Source: an uncultured Rubrobacteraceae bacterium
GTDB lineage: Bacteria > Actinomycetota > Rubrobacteria > Rubrobacterales > Rubrobacteraceae
Direction of reading: 5' to 3'
DNA length: 9,871 nt
Assembly (NCBI GenBank): GCA_902805985.1
Contig: CADCUW010000614.1
Location: 1-9,871, forward strand
The notes beneath the pieces were generated by a model. That model made no database searches, had not been told where the DNA came from, and saw only the letters and a program-made list of their open reading frames with translations. Positions 6,214 through 9,871 of this stretch are shown here, in pieces; within the stretch, counting starts at the first letter, position 1, and every line of letters begins with the position of its first letter. The position numbers were made by a program, and so were the translations under genes.

Positions 6214-7104
6214 CTAGGCCGAGCGGGGGGCGCGTCGGACGCTGCCGGCGCGCCAGGCCTTGTAGAGGGAGAGGACAGGGGCGGCTACAAAGATCGAGCT
6301 GTACGTGCCGGCCAGGATGCCGACGAGCAGGGCGAAAGCGAAGTCGCTGAGGGTGGCCTCGCCGAAGATGAGGAGGGCTGTTACGGGGATCAGGGTAAAG
6401 ACCGAGGTGTAGATCGAACGCCGCACCACCTGCCGGATTGAGACGTTGATCATCTCGTCAAAGCGCCTGCGGTTGTACCCGACCGTCGGGGCGTTCTCCC
6501 GGATCCTGTCGAAGATGATGATGGTGTCGTAGAGCGAGTACCCAAGCACCGTCAAGACCGCTACGACCGTAACCAGGCTAACCTCCCGCCCGAAGATGGC
6601 GTAGAAGCCGATGGTCAGCAGCACGTCGTGGACCAGCGCCGCGATCGCGGCTATGGCGAACGAGAACTCGAACCGCACGCTGATGAAAGCGACGATGATT
6701 AGCAGCGCCGCCGCGACGGCCTGCAACGCCTGGTTTCTGAGCTGCTCCCCGAACGCCGGGCTCACGCTCGTCGCGCTCACCTCGGCCCCGAGCGCCTCCG
6801 AGAGGGCGTCCTCTACTTCCTGGCTCTCGGCGTCGCTCAAGACCGGCGTCCTGACCTCGTAGCCGTCGTCTCCGAGCGTCGTCACAACCGACTCCTCCGC
6901 GATCCCCGCAGGGAGGGTGGCCGTAACCTCGTCCTCGCTCAGCTGGCGGTCCGCGCCCGTAGCCGTGAACTGGCCGCCGCCCTGAAAATCTATGCCGAAC
7001 TCCAGGCGGCCGAAGAAGATGGCGAGGAGGCCGAGCGCGAGCAGCACGCCCGAGACGACGAACCACCGCTTCCAGTTGCCCACGAAGTCGACGCGAGGAA
7101 ACAT
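6214..7104 (-). CDS. secF: Protein translocase subunit SecF
   Basis: A 296-residue inner-membrane protein that works with SecD and SecYEG, using the proton-motive force to complete export of preproteins. Six predicted transmembrane segments at about 14-32, 127-144, 147-169, 174-197, 231-247 and 255-280, with the periplasmic domain between the first two. Signature stretches: FGIDFQGGGQF (36-46) after helix 1, and VLTVLGYSLYDTIIIFDRIR (183-202) spanning helix 4, where Asp193 and Asp199 belong to the conserved polar set. The ATG at 7104 follows the secD stop by 3 nt, with GCGGGG as a modest ribosome-binding site, so the two are co-transcribed and probably translationally coupled. Length and motif order are normal. 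The C-terminus is short and basic (RAGSVRRAPRSA). Confidence 0.97.
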   Translation of the reverse strand: MFPRVDFVGNWKRWFVVSGVLLALGLLAIFFGRLEFGIDFQGGGQFTATGADRQLSEDEVTATLPAGIAEESVVTTLGDDGYEVRTPVLSDAESQEVEDALSEALGAEVSATSVSPAFGEQLRNQALQAVAAALLIIVAFISVRFEFSFAIAAIAALVHDVLLTIGFYAIFGREVSLVTVVAVLTVLGYSLYDTIIIFDRIRENAPTVGYNRRRFDEMINVSIRQVVRRSIYTSVFTLIPVTALLIFGEATLSDFAFALLVGILAGTYSSIFVAAPVLSLYKAWRAGSVRRAPRSA

Positions 7105-7107
7105 GGA

Positions 7108-8577
7108 CTACCCCGCCGTTCCCTGCTCCGAGATGCCGCGCTTGGAGACGCCCATCATCGCGGGCGAGAGCTGCACGCCGCGACCGGAGAGCAGGCCGAG
7201 CAGGGCGCGTGTAACAAGCACGGCGGTGAACACGCTCAAAAGCACACCTATCACGAGCAGGACCGCGAAGCCCCTGACCGAGCCCGTCGAGAGGGCGAAG
7301 AGGATGAAGGCCGTGATCAGGGTGGTGATGTTGCCGTCGAGGATGGCGCGGAAGCCCCTGTCGTAGCCGGCCTGTATGGCGGCGCGTGACGTCCTGCCAC
7401 GCCTGACCTCTTCCTTGATCCTCTCGAAGATGACCACGTTCGCGTCGGCCGCGACCCCGATGGAGAGCACGATGCCCGCGATGCCGGGCAGCGTCACCGT
7501 CACCGGCACGGCCACCACGATCCCCCACATCAAGAACGCGTAGATCAAGAGCGCCAGCGCCGCGACAAGGCCCAGCGCGCGGTAGATGACCACGAGCAGA
7601 GCAAGCACCAGCGCGAACCCGACGAGGGCCGCGATCAGGCCGCTCCTGAGAGAGCTCAGACCGAGCGTCGGCCCGACGCTGGTCTGGGAGATGATCTCCA
7701 TGTTCACCGGCAACGCACCGGTGTTGAGCACGGTCTCGAGCTGTCGGGCCTCGTCCTCGGGGAGCCCTTCCGGGAGACCGTCGTTGGAGATCGAGATCTG
7801 GTCGGACAGAACATCCTGCACCTGGGGGGCGCTCTGGACGTCCTCATCGAGCGCGATGGCGAGCAGGCCCGGCTCGCCGCTGACGCTCGCCTCGTTGATT
7901 ATCTCCTGGGTGAGGTCCGCCATCTGGTCGCCACCCTCGCTGGTGAGCTGCAACGAGACTATCCTCTTGTTAGTCTGGTCAAACTCGACGTTGGCCCCGT
8001 TCTGCTGCAACGCCTCGCCGGTCAGGTCCGGCTGCTGGCGCACGATGTAGCCGAAGACGTCGGTGCCGCCGCCCTGGATCGGGGGGCTGTTCTCGAACAG
8101 GATCTTCGTCTCGCCGGGCTCGTATTCCTGGTCGTCCCTGAGGTCCTCCTCCAGCTCGTTCTCGACCGAGGGGACATCCTCGGCCGGCGTGTTCGGGCTC
8201 CCTTCGGTGGCGAGGACCTGGTAGAAGCCGAGCTGGGCTGTCCTTCCGATGATGTTGATGACCTCGTCCTCGTTCTCGACGCCGGGGATCTGGACTACGA
8301 TCTGGTCGGTACCCTGCACCCGCACGTCTGGCTCGGCGACGCCGAGGCGGTCGATGCGCTGGCGGATCAGGTCAGACGCCTGCTCCATCTCCTCCCGCGA
8401 GACGTTGCCCCCGCCCGTCTGGGACCCTTGTAGTTGCGCGCTAACCCCGCCCTGAAGGTCCAGGCCGAGCTGCGTGGACTCCGTGACGGGCTGGCGGAGG
8501 AAGATCAGGTACGTCGCGACGCCGAGTAGGACGACGACGAGCCCGAGGACGATGAGGTTGTTTCGTGTGCTACCCAT
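7108..8577 (-). CDS. secD: Protein translocase subunit SecD
   Basis: A 489-residue partner of SecF in the Sec export machine. Helix 1 at about 8-27 is followed by LGLDLQGGVSAQLQ (37-50), a large extracytoplasmic region with the P1 fold (ASDLIRQRIDRLGVAEPDV, 67-85; QIVVQIPGV, 92-100), an acidic segment (133-157), and five further helices from about 312 to 462. GIVLSIGVAADANVVIFERI (368-387) is the SecD/F signature in helix 4, with Asp378. ATG 8577 was chosen because it begins directly before helix 1; an in-frame TTG at 8592 preceded by GGGTGAG (11 nt spacer) would add five residues. No yajC lies between tgt and secD, which differs from the common tgt-yajC-secD-secF order. An extended -10 element upstream suggests that secDF has its own promoter. 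Confidence 0.97.
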   Translation of the reverse strand: MGSTRNNLIVLGLVVVLLGVATYLIFLRQPVTESTQLGLDLQGGVSAQLQGSQTGGGNVSREEMEQASDLIRQRIDRLGVAEPDVRVQGTDQIVVQIPGVENEDEVINIIGRTAQLGFYQVLATEGSPNTPAEDVPSVENELEEDLRDDQEYEPGETKILFENSPPIQGGGTDVFGYIVRQQPDLTGEALQQNGANVEFDQTNKRIVSLQLTSEGGDQMADLTQEIINEASVSGEPGLLAIALDEDVQSAPQVQDVLSDQISISNDGLPEGLPEDEARQLETVLNTGALPVNMEIISQTSVGPTLGLSSLRSGLIAALVGFALVLALLVVIYRALGLVAALALLIYAFLMWGIVVAVPVTVTLPGIAGIVLSIGVAADANVVIFERIKEEVRRGRTSRAAIQAGYDRGFRAILDGNITTLITAFILFALSTGSVRGFAVLLVIGVLLSVFTAVLVTRALLGLLSGRGVQLSPAMMGVSKRGISEQGTAG

Positions 8578-8591
8578 AGGATCGGGGACCA

Positions 8592-8600
8592 ATTCTAACA
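8592..8600 (-). promoter_or_regulatory. Candidate extended -10 promoter element upstream of secD
   Basis: On the minus strand TGTTAGAAT (8600-8592) matches the extended -10 form TG-n-TAnnnT, with TAGAAT one base from consensus. A GTGACG (8622-8617) could act as a -35, but the 19-nt spacer is long, which is tolerable for extended -10 promoters. Transcription would start near 8585, leaving about 8 nt before the secD ATG. This would let secDF be expressed separately from queA-tgt. Confidence 0.45.
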
Positions 8601-8631
8601 AAACTCACCCGGAACCCGTCACCACCCAGAT

Positions 8632-8684
8632 GGGCCGGGTTTTGGGCCGTACTCGTACGGCCCAAAACCCGGCAAACCCGGCCC
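8632..8684. repeat. Large perfect inverted repeat with alternative pairing arm, between tgt and secD
   Basis: GCCGGGTTTTGGGCCGTAC (8634-8652) and GTACGGCCCAAAACCCGGC (8655-8673) are perfect 19-bp complementary arms separated by only 2 nt. In addition GGGCCGGGTTT (8632-8642) is the exact complement of AAACCCGGCCC (8674-8684), so the left arm has two mutually exclusive partners; the cause is a tandem 9-bp duplication on the right side. It begins 11 nt after the tgt stop codon and ends about 55 nt before secD. No T-tract follows on the minus strand, so it would be a tail-less terminator, an RNA-processing or attenuation structure, or a dispersed palindromic repeat. Confidence 0.9.
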
Positions 8685-8694
8685 GTCCGCCCCA

Positions 8695-9871
<1,177 letters not shown>

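Overview
The window reads as an ordinary core-chromosome segment of a GC-rich bacterium, most likely an actinomycete-type lineage and plausibly Rubrobacter-like. This is inferred from strong G/C bias at third codon positions, frequent TTG starts, a leaderless-looking promoter, a single long bifunctional Rel protein, and the order queA-tgt-secD-secF ... rel-MBL hydrolase. No lineage marker such as rRNA is present, so the placement is an inference.

Layout, right to left, because nearly everything is on the minus strand. The 3' end of queA (9804-9871) overlaps tgt (8695-9807); these are the last tRNA-modifying steps of queuosine synthesis. A gap of 117 bp holding a near-perfect 19-bp-arm inverted repeat separates tgt from secD (7108-8577) and secF (6214-7104), accessory subunits of the Sec translocase. 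A plus-strand GNAT acetyltransferase (5700-6194) converges on secF and diverges from a second minus-strand unit across a strikingly A+T-rich promoter region (5641-5690). That unit encodes a small phasin-like coiled-coil protein (5154-5567) and an ABC1/UbiB-family kinase with two C-terminal membrane helices (3459-5117). A 391-bp gap (3068-3458) carries a 14-bp tandem repeat and a perfect TATAAT box placed for leaderless transcription of the following gene. The last unit is rel (836-3067), a YiiM-like MOSC protein (166-834) and the start of a metallo-beta-lactamase-fold hydrolase (1-169), packed with 1-nt spacing or 4-nt overlap.

Functionally the window combines tRNA modification, protein export, membrane/quinone-linked kinase function and stringent-response signalling. 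I see no mobile element, CRISPR array, toxin-antitoxin or defence cassette, and I do not think a new multi-gene system is hidden here. The observations most worth checking are the missing canonical start codon of tgt (an ATA overlapping the queA stop fits best), the large inverted repeat with alternative pairing before secD, the leaderless rel promoter, the 14-bp tandem repeat, and the A+T-rich divergent regulatory region.
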